Under the pieces are notes generated by a model. It was not told the DNA's origin. It worked only from the letters and a program-made list of their open reading frames with translations, and searched no databases. A DNA stretch of 64,000 nucleotides from Bacteroidota bacterium (lineage in GTDB: Bacteria > Bacteroidota > Bacteroidia > Bacteroidales > Dysgonomonadaceae): the NCBI GenBank assembly GCA_023388315.1, contig JAEWGM010000037.1:12110-76109 (forward strand), read 5' to 3'. Of the stretch, positions 16,241 to 25,301 are shown piece by piece (positions within the stretch are counted from its first letter, which is position 1; each line of letters starts with the position of its first letter). The position numbers and the translations under genes were made by a program.

Positions 16241-16274
16241 AAAAAGCGGCTACAAATACATTGTAACCGCTTTT
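16241..16274. terminator. Bidirectional terminator between DUF1858/DUF2249 gene and tRNA-Pro
   Basis: AAAAAGCGGCTACAA pairs with TTGTAACCGCTTTT across a short TACA loop, with one internal mismatch. There are T residues downstream on the plus strand and A residues on the left giving a U-run on the minus strand. It ends transcripts of the plus-strand gene and of tRNA-Pro. Confidence 0.8.
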
Positions 16275-16284
16275 GCTTTTTCAG

Positions 16285-16360
16285 TCGGGATGAGAAGATT
16301 CGAACTTCCGACCCCTCGCCCCCCAGACGAGTACTCTAAACCGGACTGAGCTACATCCCG
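16285..16360 (-). tRNA. tRNA-Pro (anticodon GGG)
   Basis: Read on the minus strand, the 7 bp acceptor stem is CGGGATG/CATCCCG, with discriminator A at 16285. The anticodon arm is CTCGT-(CTGGGGG)-GCGAG, which places GGG at positions 34-36. The T arm contains GTTCGAATC. CCA is not encoded. The GGG anticodon reads CCC codons. It stands alone between the DUF1858/DUF2249 gene and lpxD. Confidence 0.93.
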
Positions 16361-16504
16361 AAAAAGTGAGTGCAAAAATACTACATTATTTTTAATCCAG
16401 CAAATTTAATGTTTTTTCATTTAAAGTATATTATGAATTTATCTGCTTTTCTTGTAAGAAATTATTTGTTAATTTGCATTGATAATAAAAAATAAATTAC
16501 TCCA

Positions 16505-17551
16505 ATGACATTTACCGCAAGACAAATTGCCGATTTTCTGAAAGGAGAAATCATCGGCAACCCGGAGGCAAAAGTGCACAATTTCTCCAAAATTGAAGCA
16601 GGCAAACCGGGTACCATTACCTTTTTAGCGAATGCCAAATACACACATTATATATACGATACACAGGCCGACATTGTGCTTGTAAACCAAGACTTTGTTC
16701 CCGAAAACCCTATTAAAGCCACGCTCATAAAAGTTCCGAATGCTTATGCAGCACTGGCTTCGTTAATGGAAATTGTAAATAAAAACACCCCAAAAAAGGA
16801 AGGGATTGAGCCAATGACCTTTATTTCCGATAGCGCTACTGTAGAAAAAAATGTGTATGTGGGCGCGTTTGCCTACATCGATGAAATGGCGAAAATTGGC
16901 GAAAATACGCAAATTTATCCGCAATCGTATATCGGACGAAATGTAACCATCGGTAAAAATGTGATTATCTACGCCGGCGTAAAAATTTATCACGACTCCG
17001 TTATTGGCGACAACTGCATCTTGCACTCCGGTTGCGTTATCGGAGCGGACGGATTCGGTTTCAGCAAAGAAAGCGATGGCTATCATAAAATTCCGCAAAT
17101 GGGAAATGTCATCATCGAAAAAAATGTGGAAATTGGCGCCAATACTACCATAGACCGCGCGGTGATGGGTTCAACCATCATTAAAGAAGGCGTAAAACTC
17201 GACAACCTTATCCAAATCGCGCACAACTGCGAAGTGGGCGCGCATACCGCCATGGCAGCTCAAGTGGGCATTGCCGGCTCCACCAAAGTAGAAGAAAATT
17301 GCGTGTTTGGCGGCCAAGTGGGAATTGGGGGGCATATTACCATTGGCAAAAACTCACAAATTGGTGCTCAGGCAGGCATCATCAGTAACACCAAAGAGGG
17401 ATCCGAGGTAATCGGTTCACCCGCCATGCCGGTGCGAAATTTCTTTAAAACAAGCGTGGTGCTTCCCAAGCTGCCCGATATGTACCGTCAATTAAACGCC
17501 TTGGAAAAAGAGGTGGCGGAACTAAAGAAAAAACTAAGCCATAACGAATAA
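16505..17551 (+). CDS. lpxD: UDP-3-O-acylglucosamine N-acyltransferase LpxD
   Basis: Third step of lipid A synthesis: N-acylation of UDP-3-O-acyl-glucosamine with acyl-ACP. 348 aa, normal length. The N-terminal uridine-binding domain begins MTFTARQIADFLKGEIIGN and includes PGTITFLANAKYTHYIYD. A left-handed beta-helix of hexapeptide repeats follows from about residue 105. The catalytic His is expected in IQIAHNCEVG (about residue 240), a perfect family match. It ends in a short coiled C-terminal helix (LEKEVAELKKKL). It heads lpxD-lpxC/fabZ-lpxA, with a 116 bp gap before lpxC. Confidence 0.96.
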   Translation: MTFTARQIADFLKGEIIGNPEAKVHNFSKIEAGKPGTITFLANAKYTHYIYDTQADIVLVNQDFVPENPIKATLIKVPNAYAALASLMEIVNKNTPKKEGIEPMTFISDSATVEKNVYVGAFAYIDEMAKIGENTQIYPQSYIGRNVTIGKNVIIYAGVKIYHDSVIGDNCILHSGCVIGADGFGFSKESDGYHKIPQMGNVIIEKNVEIGANTTIDRAVMGSTIIKEGVKLDNLIQIAHNCEVGAHTAMAAQVGIAGSTKVEENCVFGGQVGIGGHITIGKNSQIGAQAGIISNTKEGSEVIGSPAMPVRNFFKTSVVLPKLPDMYRQLNALEKEVAELKKKLSHNE

Positions 17552-17619
17552 GCAGTAGTTTTTCATTGAATTATGTAAAGATTTCACCAAAAATTGAACG
17601 AAATATGTCGATTTGGTTG

Positions 17620-17627
17620 TATATTTG
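17620..17627 (+). promoter_or_regulatory. Internal promoter -7 box upstream of lpxC-fabZ
   Basis: TATATTTG at 17620-17627 matches TAnnTTTG, with a weak TTGA at 17594-17597 upstream. It sits in the 116 bp gap after lpxD, so lpxC-fabZ and lpxA may have their own transcript. Confidence 0.4.
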
Positions 17628-17667
17628 CACATAATTACATAAAATGAGAAATTAATTGAAGTAAAAA

Positions 17668-19050
17668 GTGAAACAGAAAACATTACAGAATAGCTTCACG
17701 TTAAGCGGAACCGGGCTTCATACCGGATTAGACATTGTTGTAACATTTAATCCCGCCCCCGAAGACCACGGATACAAAATTAAACGTATTGATCTTGAAG
17801 GCCAACCCGTTATTGATGCGTTGGCGGAAAACGTAGTAAACACCCAACGAGGCACCGTGCTTGGCAAAGGCGATGTTACGGTAAGCACCGTTGAGCACGG
17901 CTTATCGGCACTATACGCCTTGGGAATTGACAACTGCCTTATTGAAGTAAACTCTTCGGAATTTCCCATACTGGACGGGAGCGCCATTCAATATGTGCAA
18001 GAAATCAACAAAGTGGGCGTGTTGGAACAAAAAAAGGACAAAGATTATTACATTGTTCGTAAAAAAATCGAAGTTTCCGATCCCGAAACCGGTTCCAGCC
18101 TCACGCTGCTGCCCGATGAATGTTTCTGTATTAATTCCTACATCGAGTTCGATTCACAATACATTCCCAATCAATCGGCAACAATGGAATGCTTGACCAA
18201 TTTTGAAACGGAGATTGCGCCTTCGCGCACATTTGTTTTTGTTCGCGAAATTCAGCAACTGCGTGAAGCAGGGCTCATTAAAGGCGGAAACTTGGACAAT
18301 GCCATTGTTATTTACGAAAGAAAACTTTCGCAAAAAGAACTCGATGATATTGCCGACGAACTTAACGTTCCGCATCATAACGCCGACGAGTTAGGCTATC
18401 TGAATCACAGAGAATTATCTTTCCCTAACGAACCGGCACGCCACAAATTGCTGGACATTATCGGCGATATGGCGCTTATTGGCAAACCAATAAAAGGACG
18501 ACTAATTGCCACCAAACCCGGACATAAAATCAATAACCAATTGGCCCGCCTCATCCGCAGAGACATAAAGCAAAACGAAGTGCAGCCACCCGTTTACGAA
18601 CCGGGAGCCGAGCCGTTGATGGACATCAATAAAATTAAGAGTATATTGCCGCACCGCTACCCGTTTTTGCTGGTAGATAAAATAATTGAAAAAACCGACC
18701 GCCATATTGTGGGTGTGAAAAACACCACCACAAACGAACCGTTTTTCGTGGGACACTTTCCACAAGAACCCGTTATGCCGGGCGTTTTGCAAGTGGAAGC
18801 CATGGCACAGGTGGGCGGTATTTTTGTGCTGTCGGATTTGGAAGAAGCCGAGCGTTATTCCACTTACTTCTTGAAAATTGACAATGTGAAGTTCCGCCAA
18901 AAAGTGGTTCCGGGCGATACGCTGCTCATTCGTGTTGAACTCACCAGCGATATACGTCGAGGAATTGCCACCATGCGCGGCCTAGTGTTTTCGGGCGACA
19001 AAGTGGTTTCTGAAGCCGATTTTACAGCGCAAATTGTAAAAAACAAATAA
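17668..19050 (+). CDS. lpxC/fabZ: Bifunctional LpxC deacetylase - FabZ dehydratase
   Basis: 460 aa fusion typical of Bacteroidota. Residues 1 to about 305 are LpxC, the zinc deacetylase that commits UDP-3-O-acyl-GlcNAc to lipid A. Zinc ligands are in TVEHGLSALYALG and ARHKLLDIIGDMALIG (HKxxD). Residues about 315-460 are FabZ, the 3-hydroxyacyl-ACP dehydratase, with HRYPFLLVD, the catalytic His in GHFPQEPVMPG and Glu in VEAMAQVGG. The start is a GTG at 17668, giving MKQKTLQNSFTLSGTGLHTG; no nearby ATG fits the family N-terminus. lpxA follows after 10 bases. Confidence 0.97.
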   Translation: MKQKTLQNSFTLSGTGLHTGLDIVVTFNPAPEDHGYKIKRIDLEGQPVIDALAENVVNTQRGTVLGKGDVTVSTVEHGLSALYALGIDNCLIEVNSSEFPILDGSAIQYVQEINKVGVLEQKKDKDYYIVRKKIEVSDPETGSSLTLLPDECFCINSYIEFDSQYIPNQSATMECLTNFETEIAPSRTFVFVREIQQLREAGLIKGGNLDNAIVIYERKLSQKELDDIADELNVPHHNADELGYLNHRELSFPNEPARHKLLDIIGDMALIGKPIKGRLIATKPGHKINNQLARLIRRDIKQNEVQPPVYEPGAEPLMDINKIKSILPHRYPFLLVDKIIEKTDRHIVGVKNTTTNEPFFVGHFPQEPVMPGVLQVEAMAQVGGIFVLSDLEEAERYSTYFLKIDNVKFRQKVVPGDTLLIRVELTSDIRRGIATMRGLVFSGDKVVSEADFTAQIVKNK

Positions 19051-19060
19051 TACCCTAAGA

Positions 19061-19849
19061 ATGAATAATATTTCAACATTGGCCTATGTGCACCCAGAGG
19101 CAAAGCTGGGCGATAATATTGTTGTTGAAGCGTTTGCTTATATAGAAAACAACACAGAAATTGGCGACGGCACACACATCATGCCTCAGGCAACCATTCT
19201 TTCGGGAGCGCGCATAGGCAAAAATTGCACCATTTTCCCCCATTCCACCGTAGGTGCTATACCTCAGGACTTGAAATTTCAGGGAGAAGATACAACGGCC
19301 ATTATTGGCGATAACACCATCCTTCGCGAGTGCACCACCGTGAACCGCGGCACCGCCTCCAAAGGTTTTACCAAAGTGGGAAACCATTGTCTTATCATGG
19401 CATACAGCCATGTGGCGCACGACTGCGAACTCAATGACCATATCATTCTTGGAAACTCCACGCAACTCGCCGGCGAAGTGGTCATTGATGATTATGCCAT
19501 CATCAGCGGCGGGAGTTTGGTGCATCAATTCACACGCATTGGACCGCACGTGATGATTCAAGGTGGCTCAAAAGTACCCAAAGACATTCCGCCATACGTG
19601 ATGGTGGGCCGCGAACCGATTACGTATGTAGGGCTGAACGTGGTGGGAATGCGGCGCCGCAATTTCTCGAGCGAGCGCATCAACTCCATTCAGGAGGTGT
19701 ATCGCTATCTCTATCAATCGGGTTACAACACCACGCAAGCACTCGAACGAATTGAAAAAGAACTCCCTCAAACCGAAGAGCGCGATGTCATTTTAAATTT
19801 CGTGCGCACTTCCTCACGCGGAATCGTTCGGGGAAATATGGAAGGATAA
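19061..19849 (+). CDS. lpxA: Acyl-ACP--UDP-N-acetylglucosamine O-acyltransferase LpxA
   Basis: First step of lipid A synthesis, transferring a 3-hydroxyacyl chain to UDP-GlcNAc. 262 aa, usual length. The left-handed beta-helix is built of hexapeptide repeats from residue 6 (VHPEAKLGDNIVVEAFAYIE). The catalytic His lies in SHVAHDCEL, and GAIPQDLKFQGE and the C-terminal helical domain (RRRNFSSERINSIQEVYRYLY) match the family. It lies 10 bp after lpxC-fabZ and 6 bp before the agmatine deiminase gene, so the polyamine genes probably share its transcript. Confidence 0.97.
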   Translation: MNNISTLAYVHPEAKLGDNIVVEAFAYIENNTEIGDGTHIMPQATILSGARIGKNCTIFPHSTVGAIPQDLKFQGEDTTAIIGDNTILRECTTVNRGTASKGFTKVGNHCLIMAYSHVAHDCELNDHIILGNSTQLAGEVVIDDYAIISGGSLVHQFTRIGPHVMIQGGSKVPKDIPPYVMVGREPITYVGLNVVGMRRRNFSSERINSIQEVYRYLYQSGYNTTQALERIEKELPQTEERDVILNFVRTSSRGIVRGNMEG

Positions 19850-19855
19850 ACCGCC

Positions 19856-20878
19856 ATGAAACGTGTTGTTTTTCCTGCCGAATGGCATCCGCAAAGCGGT
19901 GTGCAAATTACATGGCCGCACGCCGATACCGACTGGTTTGATATTTTAGACGAGATAACCGATTGTTACGTTGCTTTTTCCAAAGAAATTTTAAAACGGG
20001 AGAAACTTCTGGTAGTTTGTCCGGATGAGCAGGAAGTAACGAAACATTTCACCCATGAAGAACAGAAAAAGCTCATCATTTCAACACACAAAAGCAACGA
20101 CACATGGGCACGCGACCACGGCCCCCTTTCGGTTTTCCAAAACGGCACCCCCACCCTTCTCGATTTCGGTTTTAACGGCTGGGGATTAAAATTTGCCGCC
20201 AATTACGACAACCAAATCACCAAGCATCTTTTTGAGAAAGAAGAATTTAACCCTAACGTTCAGTACGAAAGCAGAATTAATTTTATTTTTGAAGGCGGTT
20301 CCATCGAATCGGACGGAAAGGGAACGCTACTCACTACATCGCAATGCTTGCTGGCACCCAACCGCAACCAACCGATGACACAAGACGAAATTGACGCGTA
20401 CTTACGGGAAACACTGGGTGCCGACCGAATTTTGTGGCTCAATCACGGCTACCTTGCAGGCGACGACACCGACAGCCACGTGGACACACTTGCGCGCTTT
20501 TGCGATGAAAACACCATCGCGTATGTGACATGCGAAGATGAAAGCGATGAACATTTCGATGAATTAAAGCGAATGGAAAAAGAGTTGAAATCGTTCAGGA
20601 CAGCGCAAGGGAAATCGTACAACCTTATTCCGCTGCCTATGGCAGATGCCGTTTTCTATAACGGTTACCGCCTCCCCGCCACCTATGCCAACTTTCTTAT
20701 CATTAACAACGCGGTTTTAATGCCCACCTACGCCTCCACGAAAGACGAATTGGCTAAAAAACAGTTGCAAAAAGCATTCCCTAATCGTGAAATCATCGGC
20801 ATCGATTGCCGCCCGCTTATTAAACAACACGGTTCGCTTCATTGTGTAACGATGCAGTTTCCGGAAGGATTTTTGTGA
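19856..20878 (+). CDS. aguA: Agmatine deiminase
   Basis: Peptidyl-arginine-deiminase fold enzyme converting agmatine to N-carbamoylputrescine and ammonia in the cytoplasm. 340 aa. Landmarks are ITWPHADTDW, STHKSNDTWARDHGPL with the guanidine-binding Asp, FEGGSIESDGKGTLLTT, and LAGDDTDSHVDTLARF. The catalytic Cys is in the C-terminal HGSLHCVTMQFPEG. It follows lpxA by 6 bp and precedes N-carbamoylputrescine amidase, together giving the agmatine-to-putrescine route. Arginine decarboxylase, which would supply agmatine, is not in this window. Confidence 0.94.
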   Translation: MKRVVFPAEWHPQSGVQITWPHADTDWFDILDEITDCYVAFSKEILKREKLLVVCPDEQEVTKHFTHEEQKKLIISTHKSNDTWARDHGPLSVFQNGTPTLLDFGFNGWGLKFAANYDNQITKHLFEKEEFNPNVQYESRINFIFEGGSIESDGKGTLLTTSQCLLAPNRNQPMTQDEIDAYLRETLGADRILWLNHGYLAGDDTDSHVDTLARFCDENTIAYVTCEDESDEHFDELKRMEKELKSFRTAQGKSYNLIPLPMADAVFYNGYRLPATYANFLIINNAVLMPTYASTKDELAKKQLQKAFPNREIIGIDCRPLIKQHGSLHCVTMQFPEGFL

Positions 20879-20942
20879 TTTGAGAATGGGGATTTGAGAT
20901 TTGGGATTTCAACAAAAACTTCGTATTTTTAGCATCCGAAGT

Positions 20943-20975
20943 CTAACAATCTATGTTCTTGACTCTAACAATCTA
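20943..20975 (+). repeat. Two 11 bp direct repeats 22 bp apart upstream of aguB
   Basis: CTAACAATCTA occurs at 20943-20953 and again at 20965-20975, a period of 22 bases or about two helical turns, ending 5 bases before the ATG at 20981. Just before, GATTTGAGATTTGGGATTT (about 20890-20908) is a short-period repeat. This may be a spacer microsatellite or a protein site; no function is shown. Confidence 0.35.
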
Positions 20976-20980
20976 AAAAA

Positions 20981-21853
20981 ATGAAAATAGGAATCATTCA
21001 ACAAGCCAATACGGCTGATATTCAACAAAATACTTCACGGCTAGCATCAGGCATTCGCCAACTAGCTGCGGATGGAGCTGAACTTATCGTGATGCAGGAA
21101 TTGCACAACGGATTGTATTTTTGCCAAACGGAAGACGTAAACACGTTTGACCAAGCAGAAACCATTCCGGGATTTTCCACCGAGTTTTTCGGGCCACTGG
21201 CCAAAGAATTGGGCGTGGTGATTGTGCTGTCGCTTTTTGAAAAACGCGCCGCGGGATTGTACCACAACACGGCTGTGGTTCTCGAAAAAGACGGTACCAT
21301 TGCAGGAACTTATCGCAAAATGCACATCCCCGACGATCCTGCGTATTACGAAAAATTTTACTTCACTCCTGGCGATTTAGGATTTCACCCCGTGGAAACA
21401 TCGGTTGGCAAACTGGGCATTTTGGTATGCTGGGATCAGTGGTATCCCGAAGCCGCGCGCATGATGGCTTTGGCCGGCGCCGAAGTGCTTATCTACCCCA
21501 CCGCCATCGGTTACGAATCTACCGATAACGACGACGAAAAGAACCGCCAACGCGAAGCATGGATTACCGTTCAACGCGGCCATGCCGTGGCAAACGGCAT
21601 TCCCGTAATTGCGGTGAACCGCACGGGTTATGAACCCGATCCATCGGGACAAACCAATGGCATCACTTTCTGGGGAAACAGCTTCGTGTGCGGGCCGCAA
21701 GGCGAGTTTCTGTATCAGGCACCCGAAGGCGAAACCACGCAAATCATCGAAATTGACAAAACCCGCACCGAAAACGTGCGCCGCTGGTGGCCTTTCTTGC
21801 GCGACAGGCGCATAGATGAATACGGGGAATTGACGAGAAGATATCGCGATTGA
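20981..21853 (+). CDS. aguB: N-carbamoylputrescine amidase
   Basis: Nitrilase-superfamily enzyme hydrolysing N-carbamoylputrescine to putrescine, CO2 and ammonia. 290 aa, normal length. The Glu-Lys-Cys triad is visible: Glu in LIVMQELHNGLYF, Lys in GTYRKMHIPDD, Cys in LGILVCWDQWYPEAAR. GITFWGNSFVCGPQGE and the C-terminal RRWWPFLRDRRID match plant and bacterial enzymes of this reaction. It follows aguA after a 102 bp gap and ends just before a terminator. Confidence 0.95.
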   Translation: MKIGIIQQANTADIQQNTSRLASGIRQLAADGAELIVMQELHNGLYFCQTEDVNTFDQAETIPGFSTEFFGPLAKELGVVIVLSLFEKRAAGLYHNTAVVLEKDGTIAGTYRKMHIPDDPAYYEKFYFTPGDLGFHPVETSVGKLGILVCWDQWYPEAARMMALAGAEVLIYPTAIGYESTDNDDEKNRQREAWITVQRGHAVANGIPVIAVNRTGYEPDPSGQTNGITFWGNSFVCGPQGEFLYQAPEGETTQIIEIDKTRTENVRRWWPFLRDRRIDEYGELTRRYRD

Positions 21854-21867
21854 CAAACAAAACAGAA

Positions 21868-21901
21868 AACGGCTCCGCGAGTTTATTCCGCCGGAGCCGT
21901 T
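21868..21901. terminator. Strong hairpin terminator between aguB and icd
   Basis: AACGGCTCCG at 21868-21877 pairs perfectly with CGGAGCCGTT at 21892-21901 around a 14-base loop. A-rich sequence on the left and TTAATTT on the right let it serve both convergent genes. Confidence 0.85.
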
Positions 21902-21938
21902 AATTTGATAACCCTAAAACGAATATTCCACTAGAAAA

Positions 21939-23162
21939 TCAACGTAATTTTTTGTCCAAATTGCGTTTGATAGCCGCCAAAAAATCTTGCGTATTGAGGT
22001 ACTTTCCGGTTACATCTTCGCCGCCATAGACCAGCAGCGCGAGGTCTTTTGTCATTTCGCCGCCTTCCACGGTTTCGATACACACTTGTTCCAATTTCTC
22101 GCAAAAATCAATCAATTCGTGGTTGGCATCGAGTTTGCCCCGATGCATCAAACCACGTGTCCACGCGAAAATGGAAGCAATTGGGTTGGTGCTGGTTTCT
22201 TTTCCTTGTTGGTGCTGACGGTAATGGCGCGTAACCGTTCCGTGTGCCGCTTCGGCTTCCACCGTTTTGCCATCGGGCGTTACCAACACCGATGACATCA
22301 TCCCCAACGAACCGAAACCTTGCGCCACGGTATCGCTTTGTACATCGCCATCGTAATTCTTGCAAGCCCACACAAAACCACCATTCCACTTCATTGCGGC
22401 GGCCACCATATCGTCAATCAACCGGTGTTCGTAAGTGATGCCCGCTTCCTCAAAGAGCGTTTTAAACTCGGTTTCGTACACTTCCGCGAAAATATCTTTA
22501 AAACGTCCGTCATATGCTTTCAAAATGGTGTTTTTTGTGGAAAGGTACAGCGGATAGCGTTTGGAGAGCGCCATTTGAAACGATGAACGGGCAAAACCGT
22601 AAATCGATTCATCGGTGTTGTACATGGCCATTGCCACGCCGCCGCCGTTAAAATTATACACTTCCCATTCCTGCGTTTCGCCTTGCTCATTTGTAAACGA
22701 GAGTTTGAGCGTTCCTTTTCCCTCAATTACCTTATCCGTGGCGCGGTATTGGTCCCCAAAAGCGTGACGCCCGATTACGATGGGCTCCGTCCAACCTTGC
22801 ACGTATCGAGGAACGTTGGAGCAGATAATCGGCTCACGGAAAACAGTTCCACCAACGATGTTGCGAATGGTTCCGTTGGGCGATTTCCACATTTTTTTCA
22901 AGCCAAATTCATCCACACGCGCCTCGTCGGGCGTAATGGTGGCGCACTTAACACCCACGTTGTATTTTTTAATGGCTTCAGCGGCGTCCACGGTGATTTG
23001 GTCATCGGTGGCGTCGCGGCTTTGAATGCTTAAATCATAATATTTAATGTCTAAATCCAAGTATGGGAGAATAAGTTGCTCTTTGATGAACGACCAAATA
23101 ATGCGGGTCATTTCATCGCCATCTAATTCTACAATAGGGTTTTGTACTTTTATTTTTGTCAT
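21939..23162 (-). CDS. icd: NADP-dependent isocitrate dehydrogenase, eukaryotic-like dimeric type
   Basis: Converts isocitrate to 2-oxoglutarate and CO2. 407 aa, type II (IDH1/IDH2-like). Family landmarks are PIVELDGDEMTRIIW, SPNGTIRNIVGGTVFREPI with the substrate-binding Ser/Asn/Arg, and KWNGGFVWACKNYDGDVQSD. The cofactor loop AAHGTVTRHYRQHQQG carries the Arg-His pair that binds the 2'-phosphate of NADP, so NADP use is well supported. A second, unrelated-type isocitrate dehydrogenase lies 2 kb away at 25302. Convergent with aguB across the terminator at 21868. It is the last gene of the minus-strand TCA cluster. Confidence 0.95.
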   Translation of the reverse strand: MTKIKVQNPIVELDGDEMTRIIWSFIKEQLILPYLDLDIKYYDLSIQSRDATDDQITVDAAEAIKKYNVGVKCATITPDEARVDEFGLKKMWKSPNGTIRNIVGGTVFREPIICSNVPRYVQGWTEPIVIGRHAFGDQYRATDKVIEGKGTLKLSFTNEQGETQEWEVYNFNGGGVAMAMYNTDESIYGFARSSFQMALSKRYPLYLSTKNTILKAYDGRFKDIFAEVYETEFKTLFEEAGITYEHRLIDDMVAAAMKWNGGFVWACKNYDGDVQSDTVAQGFGSLGMMSSVLVTPDGKTVEAEAAHGTVTRHYRQHQQGKETSTNPIASIFAWTRGLMHRGKLDANHELIDFCEKLEQVCIETVEGGEMTKDLALLVYGGEDVTGKYLNTQDFLAAIKRNLDKKLR

Positions 23163-23187
23163 AAAAATTATTGCTCTAATTCATTTA

Positions 23188-23769
23188 TCAAATCTGCTTT
23201 ATCTCATACATTCTTATGCTTAAAAGCGGAATTGTTTTCACATTATTATTTTCATCCAACACAAAAATCACATCCTTTGTTTTTCCAATATATTTCACCG
23301 AAATAACTTCATCATCAGGAAAACGAATTTCTATGGGCAACTGCTTTTTGATTTGCTTTTCAACTAATTTCCCATACATCTCAGCCCCATTGAGTAAGTA
23401 CAGCAAAAATAAAATAAGAAACAAACCGTTACGAAAGATGTTGGTAAACCACGTTTTTTTATCGATTCCGAAGTAAATTTTCGAGTATGATACCGGGTAG
23501 CGACGATGCCACCATCTATCTAACAAATAAATTCCAAACACTATAAAAATCGATAGAAGCGTAAAAACAAGAATTCTGTAATCGGAAAAAGGTATTACTA
23601 AAAAATCCAGCACATCGGAATAGTGAAAAATATTGATGCCGAAACGCACAAATTTAGCGTAACTGAACAACATTCCTATACCAATTGCCAAAACATAAAA
23701 CACAACACCTATGGACTTTAGCTCTCGAGAGAAAGTACGCACAAGAAATTTTGTCTTTTCAGAAATCAT
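23188..23769 (-). CDS. Hypothetical membrane protein
   Basis: 193 aa, family not recognised. Three hydrophobic segments are visible: SIGVVFYVLAIGIGMLFSYA (about 20-39), ILVFTLLSIFIVFGIYLL (about 66-83) and LFLILFLLYLLNG (about 116-128). A soluble C-terminal domain of about 65 residues follows (PIEIRFPDDEVISVKYIGKTKDVIFVLD). It lies between the citrate synthase and NADP-isocitrate dehydrogenase genes on the same strand, with 71 and 25 bp spacers. Its base composition is more AT-rich than its enzyme neighbours. No link to the TCA cycle can be read from the sequence. Confidence 0.7.
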   Translation of the reverse strand: MISEKTKFLVRTFSRELKSIGVVFYVLAIGIGMLFSYAKFVRFGINIFHYSDVLDFLVIPFSDYRILVFTLLSIFIVFGIYLLDRWWHRRYPVSYSKIYFGIDKKTWFTNIFRNGLFLILFLLYLLNGAEMYGKLVEKQIKKQLPIEIRFPDDEVISVKYIGKTKDVIFVLDENNNVKTIPLLSIRMYEIKQI

Positions 23770-23840
23770 AGAGTTAATCCGTAATAGAATTAATCTGATT
23801 TTATGTCTGGTGAATTGTTTGTTTTTTTAAATGAAAAATA

Positions 23841-25193
23841 TTATTTCCTATCTTTCATCGGCACAAACGACTGTCTCTCACGCACATTTCGATAAGCGGG
23901 ACGAATGATGCGCTTGCTGCTCACGTTGAGTTCTTCGATGCGATGCGCTGTCCAGCCCACAATACGCGCCATGGCGAACAAGGGAGTAAACACTTCTTCG
24001 GGCAATCCAATGGCATCGTACACAAAACCTGAGTAGAAATCCACGTTTATACAGGTTTGTTTGGCGTCTTTGCCTTTGAATGCCATAAAGGTTTTCACGG
24101 CGCGTCCTTCCACCAACTCCATTAAACTGAACTCCTCTTCGCGGCCTTTTTCCACCGCCAAATCGCGGGCCATTTTCTTGAGCAGCACCGCACGCGGGTC
24201 GCTCACGGTGTACACCGCGTGGCCAATTCCGTAAATCAATCCGGTTTTATCGTTAGCTTCTTTTTTGAGCACACGCAGCAGATAATCATCCACTTGCTCC
24301 ACGTCGTTCCAATCTTTTACGTTCTTTTTCAAATCGTCCATCATGCCTTTCACCTTGATGTTGGCGCCCCCGTGAAGCGGCCCTTTAAGCGAGCCAATGC
24401 CTGCAGCGATGGCCGAATACGTATCGGTTTCACTGGAACTGGTAACACGTACGGAGAACGTTGAGTTGTTACCTCCACCGTGGTCGGCGTGAAGTATGAG
24501 TGCCAAATCGAGAATCTGCACTTCCAACTCGGTGTAATTGTCACGACCCTTCATCATAAAAAGGAAGTTTTCGGCAACGGAACGGTCTTCGTATGGATGA
24601 CGAACGTGCAGCGAACGCGATTGTTGATCGTGACGTAACACGTTGTAAGCGTATGCGATAATGGTTGGGAACTTCGCGATGAGATTGATGGATTGACGGA
24701 TGAGGTTGTCTTTTGAAATATCATCGGGGTTCTCATCATAATTGTACAATTCCAACACACTACGTGCCAAAATATTCATCACATTTCCACCTTGAAGCGC
24801 CAAAATATTCATTGTGGTGCGATGGTCCAGCGGCATGGTTTTCATTATGAGTTTACGGAATATCTCCAGTTCCTCTTCAGTGGGAAGCATTCCCGAAAGC
24901 AAAAGAAAGGCCGTTTCTTCAAACCCGAGGCGGTTTTCTTTTTGAATACCGTTCACTAAATCATCCACATCAATTCCGCGATAGTACAGCTTTCCGGGAA
25001 TAGCTTTCAACCCTTCCGGCGTTTTTTCGTAGCCTTGCACATCACCTACGCGCGTCAATCCGGCCAAAACACCCGAACCGTCTTCGTTTCGAAGCCCACG
25101 TTTCACGCTCATTTCAGAAAACAGGTTCTTCTTAATGTCGGTCGATTTTTTTATGGATTCTGATAGTTTGCTTATTAATTTTTTCTCAGTCAT
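23841..25193 (-). CDS. gltA: Citrate synthase
   Basis: Condenses acetyl-CoA and oxaloacetate. 450 aa, with an N-terminal extension of about 40 residues relative to the classic bacterial enzyme. Active-site segments are LHADHGGGNNSTFSVRV, the catalytic His in GPLHGGAN, GIGHAVYTVSDPRAVLLK, and the catalytic Asp in VDFYSGFVYDAIGLP. The long form with YYRGIDVDDLVNG resembles the citrate synthases of Bacteroidales and other anaerobes. A 2-methylcitrate synthase role cannot be excluded, but the aconitase and isocitrate dehydrogenase neighbours favour citrate. It is 108 bp downstream of the NAD-type icd. Confidence 0.93.
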   Translation of the reverse strand: MTEKKLISKLSESIKKSTDIKKNLFSEMSVKRGLRNEDGSGVLAGLTRVGDVQGYEKTPEGLKAIPGKLYYRGIDVDDLVNGIQKENRLGFEETAFLLLSGMLPTEEELEIFRKLIMKTMPLDHRTTMNILALQGGNVMNILARSVLELYNYDENPDDISKDNLIRQSINLIAKFPTIIAYAYNVLRHDQQSRSLHVRHPYEDRSVAENFLFMMKGRDNYTELEVQILDLALILHADHGGGNNSTFSVRVTSSSETDTYSAIAAGIGSLKGPLHGGANIKVKGMMDDLKKNVKDWNDVEQVDDYLLRVLKKEANDKTGLIYGIGHAVYTVSDPRAVLLKKMARDLAVEKGREEEFSLMELVEGRAVKTFMAFKGKDAKQTCINVDFYSGFVYDAIGLPEEVFTPLFAMARIVGWTAHRIEELNVSSKRIIRPAYRNVRERQSFVPMKDRK

Positions 25194-25301
25194 TATTGTA
25201 TATTTTTTTAGTTGTAAATTTGTTCCAATTTTCTGTTACGGTATGAGATTATTTATCTTTTTAACATCGGAATATCTGTTTTTGTTTTCAAAAAGTAAAG
25301 G

